DNA of 64,000 nucleotides from Acheta domesticus (GCA_031308135.1 JAHLJT010009419.1:184598125-184662124), one strand, 5' to 3'. Positions 48,605 to 60,818 are shown, counted from the first letter of the stretch. A program made the numbers and translations. The notes: generated from the sequence alone by a model not told the origin.

Positions 48605-49680
48605 AAGTATAGAGAACATCACTCCAGAAAAATGTGGCGGTTTGCAACAAATGAAGACAATCTTCGCGGCCTTTTGCTTTCTTCAGACCCTCTCATTTCG
48701 AGTTTCCGGCAATCGCAGAAGACAAGAGGTGAAGATCTTCCATTTGAAGTTTCAAGTTTATTAATACGTGACTCTAAGGACACTGAAAACGAAATGCGCG
48801 AACACACAAATGAAAGTGAATCCGACTTAACAGTTTGTTTAAAAGATCTAATATTCATCTATTTATTTGTTTGTTTATGTTTTTGAAAGTCAAAACAATA
48901 TTATATTCAGTGTTTTTTCTTAAGATATGAAATGTGTAGATTTATCCTTTAGCGCAAGCTGTAAGAGGTAAAAATGCCATCAACAATAAATATTTAATTT
49001 ATTACTCATGCGTACCATTCTCGTTTTACATCTTATGTGTGTCATATAATTGTTATTTACCAAAAAGCGCTATTTGATTGCAATCTAAAGAGTTACTATT
49101 GAAGGATGTTACTTCCTTCTCTCAGTAGTGAGTTGTCCACTCGCTGCATCATCGATTAAACCCAAACAAATATGAGTCAGCTGACCCCTTCTTGTGTCAC
49201 TGATCTTTAATTCGTAAGCGAAACTCATCTCCTCCAGTTAACAAGACTACATATATACCATTATTCAGCTCACACCTAAACATTTGGAAGATAGGACGAG
49301 TTCAGAACAAAGGGAGTCTGGTGACCTCAACCATACGGGTAGTGGACAGTTAGCCTGAGATGCAGAAGTATTTATTTACGAAAACTTTTATTTTTATTGG
49401 AAGTTCCTTTGATGCTTCTGTTCATTACGATCTCTAAAAGCCAATAATACAATTGTTATAATGTAAACTTTTACAAAGATTTGTTAAGCGAGTCTTAAAT
49501 TATCTCGTTACATCATTTTTGGACATGTACAACAGAGTGAGGCCGTTGCATATGGTGCTGCTCTGGCATTCCCCTGGAAATGATCGGAATCAGAGCCGTT
49601 AGAATATCAATTCAAATCCGGCAAGCTCCACAAACTGGCTAAAACTTATAACTTGAAGCCGATTTCCAGCAGTTAGACAG
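48605..49680. other. Intronic DNA, no gene seen
   Basis: Mostly AT-rich. An 84-residue frame at 48632-48886 (+) has no recognisable domain. Confidence 0.55.
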
Positions 49681-51146
49681 CAGGGGCGTAGCGTCCATGG
49701 ATGTGGGTGATGTTACATACCCTGACAATATCAGCTATTTTATTTTAAAATGATTGTAAATTAACAATTTATTATTTTCTTGTTCTACTACAAAATATTT
49801 CATTATATTTCAAACATCGCGCCGTTGGAAACTCGATTCTTCACAAGGATGAACAAATCATTCTGACATGCCGCCTAGCCTGCGCCGTGAATCAGATGCA
49901 CCGTGACCCGTTACATCCAGGGTGCCTACCGTGGTGCCTACGAAAAAGCGAAAGTTTACGAAACTTCATTGTTGTCTTCGGTGTTTGTAAGAGAACAAGA
50001 TTAATTAATGAACATTGTCCCTTTATTTAAGTTTTATTACCTCATTTTAATGCAAGTAGCAACTATATATTTGTAGTCAATTTAGGTTAGGGATTGTGCT
50101 GGTTGAATGCACAAGGGTATGTGACTGTGCAATATAAATCTGTGCCCTGGAATGGCGAACACCAAGCAATCCAAAGTGCCTACATAATTATGGAGTCGTA
50201 TTTTTGTGCACAAATTATAGCACGTGAGAAACAGTTGAAAAATATTTGTAAAAAATATGAGAGGATAGAATTTTATTTAAACAGCGAACACAGGCTATGT
50301 TGAGCAATGAGCGTACAACGGTGGTATAAGGGAAAATAGGGAAATTCTGTCACACTTCATTCGAGTTGCATGCAAAGAGTATTTATGTATGCTTGCTTTG
50401 TATGCTTTTTTGGGAGACAAGGGCTTGTATTTTCTAGCCATAATGAAAATAGGGGATCATCAAATAGAGAAAATGTCATGTAATATATAAGTGAAATAAT
50501 GAAATATGATAAAACTGACAAGGATGATATGAAAATTCCAGTGTTTTATGCAATTTCACCAGAAATTCAGATTCATTGGATTTCAAGTGAAAGCACGGTA
50601 ATGTCCCTTGAAATTAAAAATAAAATTTCTAACACCTCGTTTGTCTCCGCCATACTGGATGAAACTGTTGATGTAAGCAGCAAAAAGGACAACTGTCAAC
50701 TGCTTTTCATTACGTGTCTGTAAATTGATTGATTTTCTCTTTCCTATTACATTTTTCTTATAGATCATTGTTTTCCATTTTATAAATTACACCAATTCTA
50801 TTGGGTTCCAAATAATATGAATTGGACAATTTTGAAAATAATTGGGTTTGATAGTGCCCTTTTTATTAAAGTATGAGGACACACATTTATATTTTGCTAG
50901 GTCGTGAACATAAGTCAACTTTTTCTAACTTTCAACCAGTAAACTACATGAAGTACGTGAGCCATTATTACTTTTACTGGACCAGTTTTTATTTTAAATA
51001 TACAAATTATTTGTGTGCTCTAATTGATCAAAGTGACAGAAATGGTATTGGTGAATGAGAAATATTTAAATTATAATTAAAGTTTTAAATTATTTTCTCA
51101 TTTCTCTAGTTACATACCCTAAGCCAAAACTCAAGCTACGTCACTG
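49681..51146 (+). mobile_element. hAT-superfamily transposon, decayed (1,466 bp)
   Basis: The left end CAGGGGCGTAGC (49681-49692) and the right end GCTACGTCACTG (51135-51146) are imperfect inverted repeats matching at 10 of 12 positions. They are flanked by 8-bp direct repeats TTAGACAG and GTTGACAG (6 of 8 identical). The 8-bp duplication and CAG...CTG ends are the signature of hAT elements. 'gttacataccct' occurs near both ends. Inside is a fragment of hAT-type transposase at 50499-50723. Confidence 0.8.
50499..50723 (+). pseudogene. hAT transposase fragment (DUF4371-like)
   Basis: The 74-residue frame ends 'ISNTSFVSAILDETVDVSSK' followed by 'KDNCQLLFITCL'. It fits the start of the hAT catalytic region in DUF4371/ZMYM-like transposases, where 'FFSI..DE(S/T)TD(I/V)S' carries the first catalytic acid. 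Nothing downstream restores the rest of the enzyme, and an upstream frame at 50094-50303 is not assignable. The host element is identified independently by its ends and target duplication. The fragment is non-functional. Confidence 0.6.
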
Positions 51147-51154
51147 GTTGACAG

Positions 51155-53469
51155 GTATAGAACTGACGACCTCCCAATTACCAGCATATTCGACCGAGAG
51201 GTGTTGCCTTTACAATCGCCTATACCCGTGTAGCTAGTGAACCCGCTTGTGTCCAAAAACGATCGTTAATATCAAATACATCGTGACCAGGATTTTTGTC
51301 CAGCTGGCAACGCGAAGTTGCCCACTGCGCGGTGGTGGCGCGCGGGAGAGGGTCGCTTCATTCTGACTTCCTCATTATGCGCCGATGAGGCGGTGCTCGG
51401 GCGCGGGGCTTGGCTGGTGCGAGACCTTTCGCATGAGCGTCTTCAACCTGTCCCGGGCGGACAATTTTCAGTTGTTTTATTCATTTTGTTTATTTTGCAT
51501 GTTTTGGCGGTGAATCTTTTGAGGTAGGTGGTTTTTCTAAGAGACTGAGAAAATAATGGAATATTATATTTGAAACTTCAAAGTAGGGAAATCAATCTGA
51601 AACGTAGGATGGAAGCCTAGAAACTGAAAATAGATACTTGCCCAAACTTAAGGTAGAAACAATTCACGTACATAACAACATACACAATCAGATCGACATT
51701 TGCTTTAACAGAAAAGTCGATGAACTCTGCCCCACTGCTGAAAGTAGCCCAATGCGTACACCCCTAACTCCACTCCGAGGCCAGTGTTCCCCCGTCTCCC
51801 CCCTCCCATCCTCCGCCACCCAAATTTGTCGCCCCCTTCAGAACGTCGCCCTATTTTCGCAAACAATTCGCACTTCTGAGAAATCGTAGAATTTTTTTTT
51901 CAGCCTAGACGCTGCAAGGAATGTTCGATCCAGTGTGCTTACGTTTAGTCCCTATCGTAAAAAATGTTTTGTAAACAAATTATTTTGTATATAATTTTCA
52001 GTTCTGGTGATCTTAGTCAACAATGTCTTAAGCCTTAAAAAATCGTAAGCCAATAAAATATAGGTACCTAGGCAAAACTTGTCTCGTAATTAGTGGGAAT
52101 ACTGTTAGCATTTCCACATTGTCATAAGATATTGTGCAAAGTGACTATTCCAAATTTATTTTGATATTATTAGGTTTCATTGATTTGGCCTTTGTGTTAT
52201 TAGATTTTATCACGTCCAACTTTAATAAGATTAAGTTGTCTCGTACGTTACCTGAAGTACATGCCTTCCAGGAGCCCAGAATCCGTTTGGCTGAATTGAG
52301 TAGTGTTTTTTTAAATATAATTTTCAGCTCTGGTGATCGTAGCTAATAAAACAATCTTAAGGCAAGCCTTAAAGCCTTTTCTAAGTCGTAAAAAATATTA
52401 AGTGAAAGAAATCGACGGAATAAAAGAGGCAAGTCGTGTCCAAAAGGGGAAAGAGAAAGTATTCTGAAGTAATGAATAACAACATAAACAAAAATTCAAA
52501 ATTATAAAAGACCCTGATGTTGAAGACCAACGGCCTTCGAAACGTTAGTCAAATAATGTTGTAAAGATTGTGTAATAAATGCTTGTTGTATTGTGTGTCT
52601 GCCTAAAACGTTATGTGACCTTTCAAGAAATTAAAAATCACATTGAAAAAAGGACAGTCTTCAAATAGTTTAATTTAAAATTATTCTGTGCAAACAAAAA
52701 AAGGTGGGAGGAGCAGAGCGCGACCTGATGGTGGCTGGCGGGAAGCGGGGCTGCACTGAGCTGAGCAGGGCGGGATTTAAATGAAATTAGTTCCATTTTC
52801 CTATCCAATTGTCTATTACGATCAATAAATACTCAGCTGGTTACTTCAGCCAAGTTTCAGGCGTATATCGACAATATAATGGCACTTCGAAAATAAATGG
52901 CGTATGATTTTATGTTTGCCGAGGCAGCGAGTATTCTACCATGCATAGCACTTGAATATAAGGAGGATATGTGCTTGTGTCCTGTGCTTGTTTAGGAAGT
53001 GCCATTATCAGTTTTTGTTCCAACAGCTGTGTTTGAGGACACCGAAACGGATATACAAAGTCCAAAAGAAGTATGACGAATAACAGTGTCTTGGACACAC
53101 CCTAGACTTCGCTGTATTTCCTTTTGGCGAGGAAACGTCGACGAAGAATGTGGGATCTGTTTTGCAATTTTTAAACAGGTTACAGCGTCGCGATAATTAT
53201 ATACAGGGAAAAGGTGCATTCCATCCGTATGTTTTGATACCAATTGAGAAAGAATTTAATAGACTGGATGATTTGATTTATTTTGTTTTTAATGGCATAA
53301 ACCATCTTGGAACCCAACTATCCGAAAACAGTGTGTTAATACTAATCAACTTTCAACAATTCAATCTATTGTAATCTCATGCATACGCTGTTTATCCGTT
53401 AGCTTTGTCTGTTCGTCCCGTCGAAATGTCAATAAACGACGACGCACCCTGCTGTCCGAAGCGCGGTAA
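51155..53469. other. Intronic DNA, no gene seen
   Basis: A GC-richer patch lies at 51305-51460 (short frame 51318-51527, no domain). A short direct repeat around 'ataattttcagttctggtga' occurs at 51991-52010, with a diverged copy at 52319-52338. A G-rich patch 'gcggggctgcactgagctga' lies near 52745. None supports a gene. Confidence 0.5.
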
Positions 53470-54400
53470 ATTTACAGTGGGCCATTATGTTTGTCACAAA
53501 ATTATAGAAAATGTACTCGTACTTTGAAAAAATTAAGTATGACCTTATTGGAAGATGTAAATTTGATAAATACATTTAATTGAGAAAAAATTGTATTTTT
53601 AAACTTGTAGTTGTAAGAAAACGACGAAAATGAAGGGCAGTCAATTCCGAGCGGGCTATTATATTTGTCAGGAAATTATAGAAGAACTACTCATATTTTC
53701 AAAAAATTCAACTTGACCTTATTTGAAGATCTGTTTTCGATGAGCATATTTCATTAGGAAAAGCAATCGTATCTTCACAATTGTAGTTGTAGAAAAACGC
53801 CGAATTTTTTTAAATTTTTTAAAATTTTTGCAAAATCAGGCATTTCAACGAATATGAAACCTACATTATTCTCTTAAGCTTCCTTTATGCTATCTCAGGT
53901 CCCAATTAAAAAAAAAAACATTGTGCGCTTTTTTAAAAAAAGGGTTTAAAGAAAATTTAAAAAATGTGTATGTTTGACACACTTTTTCGAAAAAAGTAGT
54001 TATGTTTTTGAAAAATTGAACATGACCTTATTTGAAGACCTTTTTTTTATGAATACATTTCATTAAGAACGAAAATTGTATCTTCATAATAGTAGTTGTA
54101 GGAAGATGCCGAACAAATTTTGAATGTTTTGAATTTTCGAATAATTAAGAGTTTTTAACCTACATGAGACCTACTCCGTTCTCATAAATGACCTTCAGAC
54201 TATCCAACAACAAAATTTAGTCAAAATTGTCGGCACCATTTTTTTGAAAATTTTGAAATTGTCCCAAGGGCTTCTTATAAAGTACCCCCCAAAATTAAAA
54301 TATCGGTTTCAAATTCAAGGGGCCACGAGATCATTCAGATCGATCGGGGAGTATCAATTTTGGCTGAACAGTTTAGTCGCTAGCGTTGTTCACAGATATT
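53470..54400 (-). repeat. Dispersed repeat family (CGTCCGTC family), copy h, internally repeated
   Basis: It shows the family landmarks in reverse order, ending with 'aaggggccacgagatcattc' and 'cgctagcgttgttcacagat'. The unit around 'ttgaccttatttgaagat' occurs three times (near 53540, 53712 and 54011), each followed by a 'tttcattaagaa..aattgtatcttca' segment, so the copy contains tandem internal repetition. Confidence 0.7.
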
Positions 54401-54870
54401 TATACTTGCATGTAAATCCTTGCTGGATTTACGAGTGAAAAACATATTGCACTAAAAAAATAATATTTGAAGTTTTGTGTAATGGTAATAACTCGATTTT
54501 ACAAAAAATGGGATCGCCCCTTGTTGTATTTATTCCTTTAACTGTTATGATTGTCACGGATTTGGATACAAAATTGCGCGTCCTCGCCACATATGCTAAT
54601 ATTAAATTTCTTTACAATGTTCAGTCTTACGTAACTACTGAATATTGTAATAGTACATAAGCTAGATTAAACATATCATGTAATTTTTGAAAATGTAATT
54701 AATTTTGACATATTTATCTTTGCTAAAACGGTTATTACTGTATTAATACAGTTGTATAAAATAATAGAGGTTGCTGATGTCATATCTATTATAAAGCGAC
54801 CTTAAATAAATTTAAAAAAGACCTAACGTGTGTACGGAGGTAAAGCTTTGACTATTGTAAAGCTTTGACT
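54401..54870. other. AT-rich DNA, no gene seen
   Basis: A short 'gtaaagctttgact' direct repeat lies at 54840-54871, immediately left of the hAT MITE. Confidence 0.55.
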
Positions 54871-54878
54871 CTCTGAGT

Positions 54879-55119
54879 TAGGGGCGGATCCAGCCGTTCA
54901 TTTTGGAGGGGGCCATCATAGATTTTTGTTAATTAAAAATATATGTGATATTGTATATTATTTTTGTAGTGTGTGTATGATACCACACAATATTATTTAT
55001 TAAATAATTACATAATTCTAATAAATATTTAAATCAGTTTTGCCAAATAAAGGAAGGTAACGAACGAAAACCCTAGGCCTTTTGGGAGGGGGGATGCCCC
55101 CTCCCTTGATCCGCCGCTA
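54879..55119. mobile_element. hAT-type MITE (241 bp) with 8-bp target duplication
   Basis: The left end TAGGGGCGGATC (54879-54890) and the inverted right end TAGCGGCGGATC (55108-55119) match at 11 of 12 positions. They are flanked by CTCTGAGT (54871-54878) and CTCCGAGT (55120-55127), 7 of 8 identical. The interior is AT-rich with G-run/C-run arms ('tggagggggcc', 'gggaggggggatgcccc') and no coding capacity. It must have been moved by a transposase encoded elsewhere. Confidence 0.85.
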
Positions 55120-55130
55120 CTCCGAGTTAA

Positions 55131-55131
<1 letters not shown>

Positions 55132-55179
<48 letters not shown>

Positions 55180-55230
55180 ACACACGCACACGCACACACA
55201 CACACGCACACACACACACACGCGCGCGCG
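55132..55230. repeat. (CT)n followed by (CA/CG)n microsatellite
   Basis: About 22 CT units (to 55176) pass into alternating CA and CG dinucleotides ending in a cgcgcgcgcg run at 55221-55230. The second half is a strong candidate for Z-DNA. It directly follows the hAT MITE duplication. Confidence 0.97.
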
Positions 55231-57395
55231 TAAAAACGTATTTTTCACCTAGAAAACCTTCAAAACGGATTTTAAGAAGTTCTCTATAATACTTAAAGTT
55301 GAGAAAATGTTAAAATTATATCGGCCTAGCTTCTTGATTTTGGTCATTGTATAACGATTTTAATAGAAATTGAATATCTTTGGTGCGTGTATTAAATGTA
55401 GAATATTAGCGTTCTAATTGACAAGGGACATAATCGGCGCCGTAATGAACTCTGTCAATGTGTGTAGCGGGGTGCGTTTATGGCATAATTCTGCTTGGAC
55501 TTAGTGCCTTACTTCACTCTCATGATGCTCCGTCGATAATGAAATGTGAATACATTGAAATAGAGGGACGATCTAAGTAACTGACGATCGTTCGCCAATC
55601 TTCCAAGATTGACGATTTTTAAACTACTGGGGCCGGAAGACAATACTCACTGCGCATGTTTTTCAGCAGCTGTCACCAAACTGTCGATCACGACCTGCTA
55701 GTAGTTCGCGGGGAAATTCTTGGTAGATCGCAGTGTTACGTTCAGGGTGTCCGACTGATAGTTGCTCCACGGAGCTCAGACTGATATCACACGAAAACAG
55801 CTGCTTGCATACTCTCGCGCAACTGTCGTTGGCAGATGTCGGATTATGTGAGCTTGAGGTTATATCTGTTTTGCATGTATATGTCTGATATTTACTAATG
55901 TGGATAGTCTAATGGAAGTCTTTACTTTTTGCCCTGCTTTCTTTGAATAGGATGGAGTAAGTTTTAAAAACGGGTCAGTCGCCCAGAAACTTAGTAAGTT
56001 TGGTGACCACTGATCTTCAGTAACTTTTACAATGTGTCTGTACCACTTAGAACATGATGAATTGTAATACATTATAATAAAATTACATTTATATACTCAA
56101 TTATAAATGCGCGAATTGTCCGATGGTCGCAGAATAGTAAATTCGATCTCAAAGTTTTCATTTAAGAAGAGAATTGTAAATGAACAAGAAATGTTACATG
56201 AAATGCGTTTCTTTTCGTGCTCGTCATTGTGAATGGGCGCCTAAGATTTTTTTTTTAAGCAAGCGTCAATCTCAAAGGTCTACGCCAGTTTGCGACCTGA
56301 AAATTCTTCCAGTGCATATCTGTTTCACTTCATGAATAATATTTCAGCGTAACGTCTTCACGAAACTGGAATATTTGGAAATACGATGTTCATTTTCAGA
56401 AATCTTATTTCATGTTAATGCTGTTTGTTCTTTTCCAGCATACGAACGTACTCTCCTAGACATTGACTTCCGGATGACGCCGCGCTTACGAATCACGAGT
56501 GACGTCGTTGGGGAAACTAGTCTTATCAATGAGGACACTGCAGTCAGCCACGTCCGGTTTCCTTGCTTAATCATGTGTGAATATATTTTGTGATCGTTTG
56601 CGAGTTTACTTTGAACAATTATTTCACTTGTTATACTATTACATTGCGATAGAGTGCATATTAGGCTCAACTATCTTAAATGCTCATTGAAATTTTTAAA
56701 ATCACCAGAGGACCTTTCAAGACTCACCAGAGGATCTTTCAATATTATCACATTGCGAAATTTCTTCGTTTGTGCTGCCTCAAAGCTGAAAATTGGGGAA
56801 AGTTTGAACAAACGTGCTACAATAATAAGGAAACTGTAATTTCACATAATTTATTATCTTGGTATCGATTTATTGTGATGTAATGGAAATGCACAGGTTT
56901 GGGGAACCTCTATTATTTAATATTATCTATTATTAATATTATTTTAAAATGAAATGCTGTTCCTCAGAAGTAAATAGAAACGAAGGGCTGGGCCCCGAGC
57001 CAAGTCTCACGGACGAGGTCCTCCCGAACTCAGGGAGTTGGAACTGCAAAAACTGCTAAATTACTTTGGTTAGAAAATCGCTTGATTACGAAATTAGTTT
57101 TATCAGTAAACTAGAAGTGCTACAAAGTACGTACTTTCTTGAATTGTTGGAAACGGTTACATAAAAATGTAATATTGTCATTTCTGCTCTACTAACGCCG
57201 CAGCTGTAACTTGAAAAAGTCCAATTCAACAAATTCAAACCAGCAACTTCAGCTGCTGTTTGTATTTTGAGTTCAATTATTTGCTTGTATCGGTATATAA
57301 TTTTTGAAATCAACAGTGAAATGTTTTATTAACCAGAGAGCACAAAATATATTGCATACATTTCGAACGAAACGTAATGTTTTTGGGACTTGCAA
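55231..57395. other. Intronic DNA, no gene seen
   Basis: A frame at 56375-56593 follows an acceptor-like 'ttcttttccag' at 56429-56439, but its product matches no family I know. Otherwise AT-rich without element ends. Confidence 0.5.
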
Positions 57396-58357
57396 TGAAC
57401 CCTTAACTGGTCTGGTGAAAACTAATTACATTCCTTGTCTGGGGGGTTCCTATTTTATATAATGAAATTTCATTAAGAACCTGAAATTTTATTTTATAAA
57501 ATATCACGTGTATGATCATTTACAGTTTAATGAGTAATGTTTCCTACATTTAAATAAAATTTTCACAAGTAAATTTTGCATGACAGATGGAAATATGCTT
57601 GGTGCAGTTGATGCATACAAATTGTGTTTTCCTATTTGCTGTTCTCGGGCACAGTTCACAACTGGCGTTGTCGTGCTTGGGTTTGTCAGGATTATTTTCA
57701 AGCCGTTTGTCTCCGAATTTCATTATAATTTCCTGCATTTCACTTGGAAAAGGACGGAGCCCACGACGTGAACGCCCAACTTCCATCAATGGTTTTCTAT
57801 TCGATTTTTTCCCGAAATTTTTATTGCAGTACTTGGGGAATGGTAGTGTTTACAACTGATATGTTAAGATTTGCACAAAATATCACCATCGGCCACCGAC
57901 AGCCACCGCCACCGCTACCCAGTTCGCCGAGAAACAGAGTAGTCGGTACAAGGTTGGTCAAGTGCATCTAAGACCGCTTTGATATTGTTGTAATAATTGA
58001 TCATATTGGGCTTTTTGTTTTGTGGATCAACTCTTTGGTCATGATGTATTGTCGATAGGAGAATAACAGACCGATTCACAGAAAAAAAATCTAGAGAGAA
58101 TGTAAATAAGATAAAAAAGTGAAAAAAAATATTGAAATTTACTGACACTCCTTGTCTGGTGGGGTCCATACAGACATAATGAACAATAAAATACATTTAC
58201 GTTGTTATTTTAGACAAAAAGTACACACTATCTTCTGCTGGGGTCCTTGAACGAGGAATACACGGGATCAGCCTAATAAATCGGTGCTTTTAGTTACTAA
58301 ATTGAGTTTATGATAGCCTGGTGTCCCAGGGACCCCACCAGACAAGTTAAGGGTTAA
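57396..58357 (-). mobile_element. Second piggyBac element, internally deleted (954 bp)
   Basis: The left end CCCTTAACTGGTCTGGTG (57400-57417) and the right end, inverted, CCCTTAACTTGTCTGGTG (58336-58353) match at 17 of 18 positions. The right flank is TTAA (58354-58357). The left flank is TGAA (57396-57399), one base off TTAA. A subterminal copy of 'ccttgtctggtggggtcc' lies at 58150-58167, and degenerate versions lie near 57437 and 58235. Only the C-terminal finger of the transposase survives (57550-57789, - strand). The ends differ completely from the element at 33 kb, so this is a separate piggyBac family. Confidence 0.9.
57550..57789 (-). pseudogene. piggyBac transposase C-terminal cysteine-rich domain remnant
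   Basis: The 79-residue frame contains 'CELCPRTANRKTQFVCINC' followed by 'TKHISICHAKFTC'. The spacing is C-x2-C-x11-C-x2-C-x6-C-x5-C, the RING-like zinc finger at the C-terminus of piggyBac transposases, which binds the transposon ends. The catalytic DDD core is absent, having been removed by the internal deletion. It cannot encode an active transposase. Confidence 0.85.
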
Positions 58358-59147
58358 CCAGCATTGGCTCCGTTGACTTTGCCTCTCAGTGAAATGCTCT
58401 TCTGAAGAACGATCGTTATTCGGTCGTGGTAGTAGGTAAATAACTTTTATTGTACATATATTAATTGAAATCTGTTTCTTTGTTGCAGGTAAGGTACTGA
58501 TTGGTTGCCGCTTGTAAACCTGGCCGCAAGAGACCTGTTTCACACACTTGGTAAAATATTGTCATTAGAAAGTCATTTTAGGAGTGCTTATGTTTAAACA
58601 AGATTTTCGTGGGGTTCTTTTAGAAAATAAAAATAATTAAGTTATGTGAATTTCGTGAAATGGTTATTTTTTGCACGATCAGTAAAGAGGCTTTTTGCCG
58701 AGACCGATAGGTTAAGATCAATCATTGCGCATTCGAACTTTAATAAGATTTTCCACAGGATAGTATAAAAATGCTTCTATTTAAAAGCATTGTTTCATCG
58801 CTTCTCTTCAAAGCTTTCCAAGCAAATCAACTTCGCTTTCCATCGTAATGTGAAAAAGTATTTTTACTAGTAATTTAAGACGCAGATATCCTTTTTTTCT
58901 TTTAGGACAAAGTACATATTCTTCAAAAAATGTTTTATTTTTTCAAATTCCGAAACAGAGTTTCGTGTAATAGTTATACAAATTATGAGGTGTGAACAAT
59001 ATTCTTATAAATTAGTTTATATCTGGAAAAGAAAACAAATATTGAAGTTATAGTTTTGTATTAAATATAAAATTGCACAATAATGAGATGAAATTACGGA
59101 ATTAAACAAGTATAAGTAAAAATATATGTAGTAAGAACAAAATTGCT
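58358..59147. other. AT-rich DNA, no gene seen
   Basis: No coding or element structure was recognised. Confidence 0.55.
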
Positions 59148-59232
59148 GTCTGTATGGCCGAGGTGGGTAAGAGCGTGTACCGACTCAGCAATTTGGTCCT
59201 AAGAGTCGCTGGTTCGAATCCCTTCTCGGGCA
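59148..59232 (+). pseudogene. tRNA-like sequence (tRNA pseudogene or SINE head)
   Basis: The stretch has a Pol III A-box-like TGGCCGAGGTGGG (59155-59167) and a perfect B box GGTTCGAATCC (59211-59221). The 85-base span fits a tRNA with a long variable arm (Leu/Ser type), as does the TGGCCGAG start. The stems are poor: several acceptor and T-stem positions mispair, and no clear anticodon loop can be drawn. It is therefore not called a functional tRNA. It directly precedes dispersed-repeat sequence (from about 59245), so it could be the head of a composite SINE. Confidence 0.7.
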
Positions 59233-59244
59233 TGGTTGTTTGTT

Positions 59245-59580
59245 AGTGAAAAAGAGATTCAAATTTCGGATTTATAGCAACGCTTAAACGATGTCTCCTT
59301 AAAAACGGCTTCAAAGTTTTCAATGATAATTTTTAATCTTCTGAAATATTATTAAAGTAATATTTCGGTTTTACTATTAGGAAACCGAAAGATTGTGAAA
59401 ATTTGAAAAATATGTGTTTTGGGCGATGATGGTTGGCAGGTGGCAAGAGGTTGAGGCCATGACCGAAAAGCTGGCCCAGACGAAGAAAATTCGGAAACTA
59501 ATACGAGAAAGGCTGTGCTATTCTATAGCACCAGTAATTTTTGTAGTGCCTCAGTGTTGTTTATTTGCTAGGATTGACTT
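59245..59580 (+). repeat. Dispersed repeat family, copy i (last third)
   Basis: 'gtgaaaaagagattcaaatt', 'ccttaaaaacggcttcaaag' and 'ggctgtgctattctatagca' correspond in order to the last third of the copy at 12036-12796 (from about 12455). A 'gatggttggcaggtggc' segment near 59428-59444 corresponds to 'gatggcagctggc' there. Confidence 0.6.
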
Positions 59581-60818
59581 TGACAGGTTCGGAATTGCGA
59601 TATGAAACTTGTGTTCTAGAAATCGATTGATGAATCTTACGCGTTTAAACCTGCATGAGTATTTGATTATGAAGACAAACAGACATTGCCCGGGTTTGCT
59701 TGTGTTTAGATTCTGTATATTCTCTAGTGTTATCCCAATGTTTTTAGGATTAGTAATATGTATTTATGCTAAATACAATAATAGCACGAGGTAAGTTAAA
59801 GGTACATGGAGTCTTCTACTTAATCGTGGAGAAGTTTTGTTTTCTGTCGTTTACCTTGGCGATAAACCGATCATGTTTAGAAGGGTCAGCTACTGGATCA
59901 TGAGTAAGAAATGTTTTGCAATTGATGCGCACTGTAAATATTGATACACAGCCGGGCCCGGGAGTTGTCGGTTTGGAAACTCCACATCGTTCTATATCAG
60001 CCGAATCGTTTGGTTTGGATATACCCGCTGCCTGGAGGATTTCTAGTGCCCGGCTGCTCTGATCGCTTCGTTTTATCTGCGATCATTTTCGGTCGGCCGC
60101 CGGAGCAGCACCTCTCACTCGGCGCCACGCCCTACGCTAGATATTTTCTTCTTCTTCTTTCTTGCCTCCTTCAACTCGGCCCAGGCGTAGGGATGAGTGA
60201 TCTCTTTTGGTCTTTAGGCCGTACCCCTTCTGTTCGAATATAGATTTCTCTCCCAACACTGTGTCAGTCTACCCAAGATTAAAATCATTCCTCATACATG
60301 ACAAAGGAGTAAAGCAAAAATTACAGATTGTCAATAAATCGTAAGTGTATATGTCACTCACGGCGGTTTCAATATTTCATCGCTTTTGGCCAAAGAACAA
60401 AAAGCATTGAACCAGGACAACATTCTGGTCACGCATTATTTTATGGAAACAATTGTTTTGAACCATATCCAACTTTCTTCGCAACCATCCGCTTCTTTAA
60501 CTTTCGTTTACTGTAACCATGCTTTTCGTGTACTCTCTCTAGATGAAACCAGAGGCCAAACGCTATTCCCTGTGTGCAGCTTCGTTTCACGTGGATGTGT
60601 TTGCGTTGTGGGTCGAAGGATCGCGATAACCAGTGGTGATTCACCTCTTCGCAGCAGAGCGCGGCGCGCCTTGCGTGGACACTGGTCATGCAGCACTGCG
60701 AAACCAGTTTCTGCATTTCTTACGAAGAAAAGCGTGGAACTGTTGCGGGGTCAGCGCATTGCTAGACTCCGATAGTTTCGAGGCATAAAAGTTATACGTG
60801 TAGGTTATAAAATAACTA
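59581..60818. other. Intronic DNA, no gene seen
   Basis: Mixed composition, GC-richer at 59940-60240 and 60580-60770. The 129-residue frame at 60386-60775 and the 100-residue frame at 59941-60243 show no domain. Confidence 0.5.

Noticed and set aside
48303..48650. Long repetitive (GRRRTN)n and (DAGGRT)n ORFs
   Set aside because: Explained by an 18-bp minisatellite, which stays open in several frames by chance of its length.
56375..56593. Possible internal exon after an acceptor-like ttcttttccag
   Set aside because: The product matches no known family, no matching donor was convincing, and it is not DIP2 exon 2.
59148..59232. Functional tRNA gene
   Set aside because: The B box is good, but acceptor and T stems mispair and no clear anticodon loop exists.
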